From assembly GCF_907165195.1 (NCBI RefSeq), contig NZ_OU015584.1, forward strand, positions 310,001-374,000: a DNA stretch of 64,000 nucleotides. The letters run 5' to 3'. Shown here piece by piece: positions 63,417 to 64,000 of the stretch. The translations under genes and the position numbers were made by a program. Below the pieces are notes generated by a model, which was given only the letters and a program-made list of their open reading frames with translations, made no database searches and was not told the DNA's origin. Origin of the DNA: Parvicella tangerina (GTDB lineage: Bacteria; Bacteroidota; Bacteroidia; Flavobacteriales_D; Parvicellaceae). Positions within the stretch are counted from its first letter, which is position 1, and every line of letters starts with the position of its first letter.

Positions 63417-64000
63417 ATGAGGAAATTCTTTACTGTATTCTTATTGTGCTTTGCTGTGTCTACATTTGCGCAAAGTGGTATTCTAAGAGGAAAAGTTACC
63501 GACAAATCAACTGGAGAAGAGTTAATAGGCGCCAACGTCATTCTAGACAATGGAAAAGGTGCAGCAGTTGACATCAATGGTGAATATAAAATAACTGCAG
63601 AGGCGGGTACTTATATTGTCACGTTCAAGTTTATCGGTTATGAGGAGTATCAGGAGAAGGTTACGATTGAGGCTGGTAAGACCATCACAGTGGATGTTAA
63701 ATTGGCAGAAGGAAATCAACTGGATGATGTAGTTGTTTCCGCAAGTAAATTTGAGCAAAAGATTGGAGAGGTTGCAATCTCTATGAATGTAATCAAGCCT
63801 GATCTCATCGATAACAAGGCCGTCATGACGCCCGAACAGATCGTTGATCAATGTCCTGGTGTAGAAATCAAGGAGAACCAAGTATCGATTCGTGGTGGGT
63901 CTGGATTTAGTTATGGTTCTGGTAGTCGTGTTTTATTAATGGTTGATGATTTACCTATGCTTGCACCAGACGCAGGTGATGTAAAGTGGAACTCACTTCC
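63417..64000 (+). CDS. TonB-dependent receptor, 3' partial
   Basis: 194 residues visible from ATG 63417; the frame is open to the window end. Signal peptide (MRKFFTVFLLCFAVSTFAQ), then a CarboxypepD_reg-like domain (LRGKVTDKSTGEELIGANVI, then AGTYIVTFKFIGYEEYQEKV) and the start of the plug domain: LDDVVVSASKFEQKIGE (TonB-box-like), EQIVDQCPGVEIKENQVSIR and GGSGFSYGSGSRVLLMVDDL. It imports a large ligand, perhaps a siderophore, cobalamin or glycan, using TonB energy; the substrate cannot be told. The promoter region shows no clear box. Confidence 0.93.
   Translation, partial: MRKFFTVFLLCFAVSTFAQSGILRGKVTDKSTGEELIGANVILDNGKGAAVDINGEYKITAEAGTYIVTFKFIGYEEYQEKVTIEAGKTITVDVKLAEGNQLDDVVVSASKFEQKIGEVAISMNVIKPDLIDNKAVMTPEQIVDQCPGVEIKENQVSIRGGSGFSYGSGSRVLLMVDDLPMLAPDAGDVKWNSL

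Overview
The window looks like chromosomal DNA of a low-GC member of the Bacteroidota, most likely order Flavobacteriales. The evidence is a gliding-motility/type IX secretion (T9SS) repertoire: a CHU_C-type C-terminal domain, a PorP/SprF partner, GldH, T9SS sorting tails, a DUF5686 protein and a TonB-dependent receptor. Promoter boxes of the form TAnnTTTG and frequent TTG starts agree with this. The syntenies ricT-gldH-PBP1A and miaB-sigma54 regulator-lptE are, from memory, typical of the phylum. No prophage, CRISPR array, rRNA operon or insertion sequence is visible.

Layout. 1-8 kb: a very large secreted adhesin-like protein (5' end outside the window) with three almost identical internal 453-bp repeats, followed directly by its SprF-like partner, then an opposite-strand pair of outer-membrane proteins (helix-hairpin-helix barrel and PorV/PorQ-like). 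8-16 kb: urocanate hydratase, an AT-rich cluster of an M48 metalloprotease and two secreted unknowns, and the electron-transfer flavoprotein genes etfA/etfB. 16-33 kb: an S9 peptidase, a T9SS cargo protein, two tandem paralogous SpoIIE-type phosphatases with different sensor domains, a DUF5686 protein, a lamin-tail T9SS protein and small unknowns. 33-46 kb: an AI-2E-family permease, tRNA-Ser(GGA), the ricT-gldH-PBP1A cluster, and miaB, the sigma-54 activator and lptE. 46-50.5 kb: tRNA-Phe(GAA) and a two-component system of propeller histidine kinase plus LytTR regulator. 51-60 kb: a PLP-dependent sulfur amino-acid enzyme divergent from an Lrp regulator, then a long minus-strand run (quinone reductase, Xaa-Pro peptidase, acyl-CoA carboxylase beta, M42 peptidase, TPR protein, RlmF) and hsp20. 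60-64 kb: a GNAT protein, a MORN/YwqK-repeat secreted protein and the start of a TonB-dependent receptor.

The most unusual objects are two small selfish-looking insertions. One is a GIY-YIG endonuclease gene placed right behind tRNA-Phe. It is closed by a second, imperfect copy of the tRNA T-arm, acceptor end and terminator arm, in which a perfect 16-bp palindrome replaces the T-loop. The other is a four-helix-bundle (23S-IVS type) gene between miaB and the sigma-54 regulator, bracketed by perfect 13-bp inverted repeats. Each carries a single-base homopolymer indel that breaks its reading frame. A second recurring feature is a TAnnTTTG box only 4-6 nt before the start codon of at least six genes, suggesting leaderless or near-leaderless transcripts.
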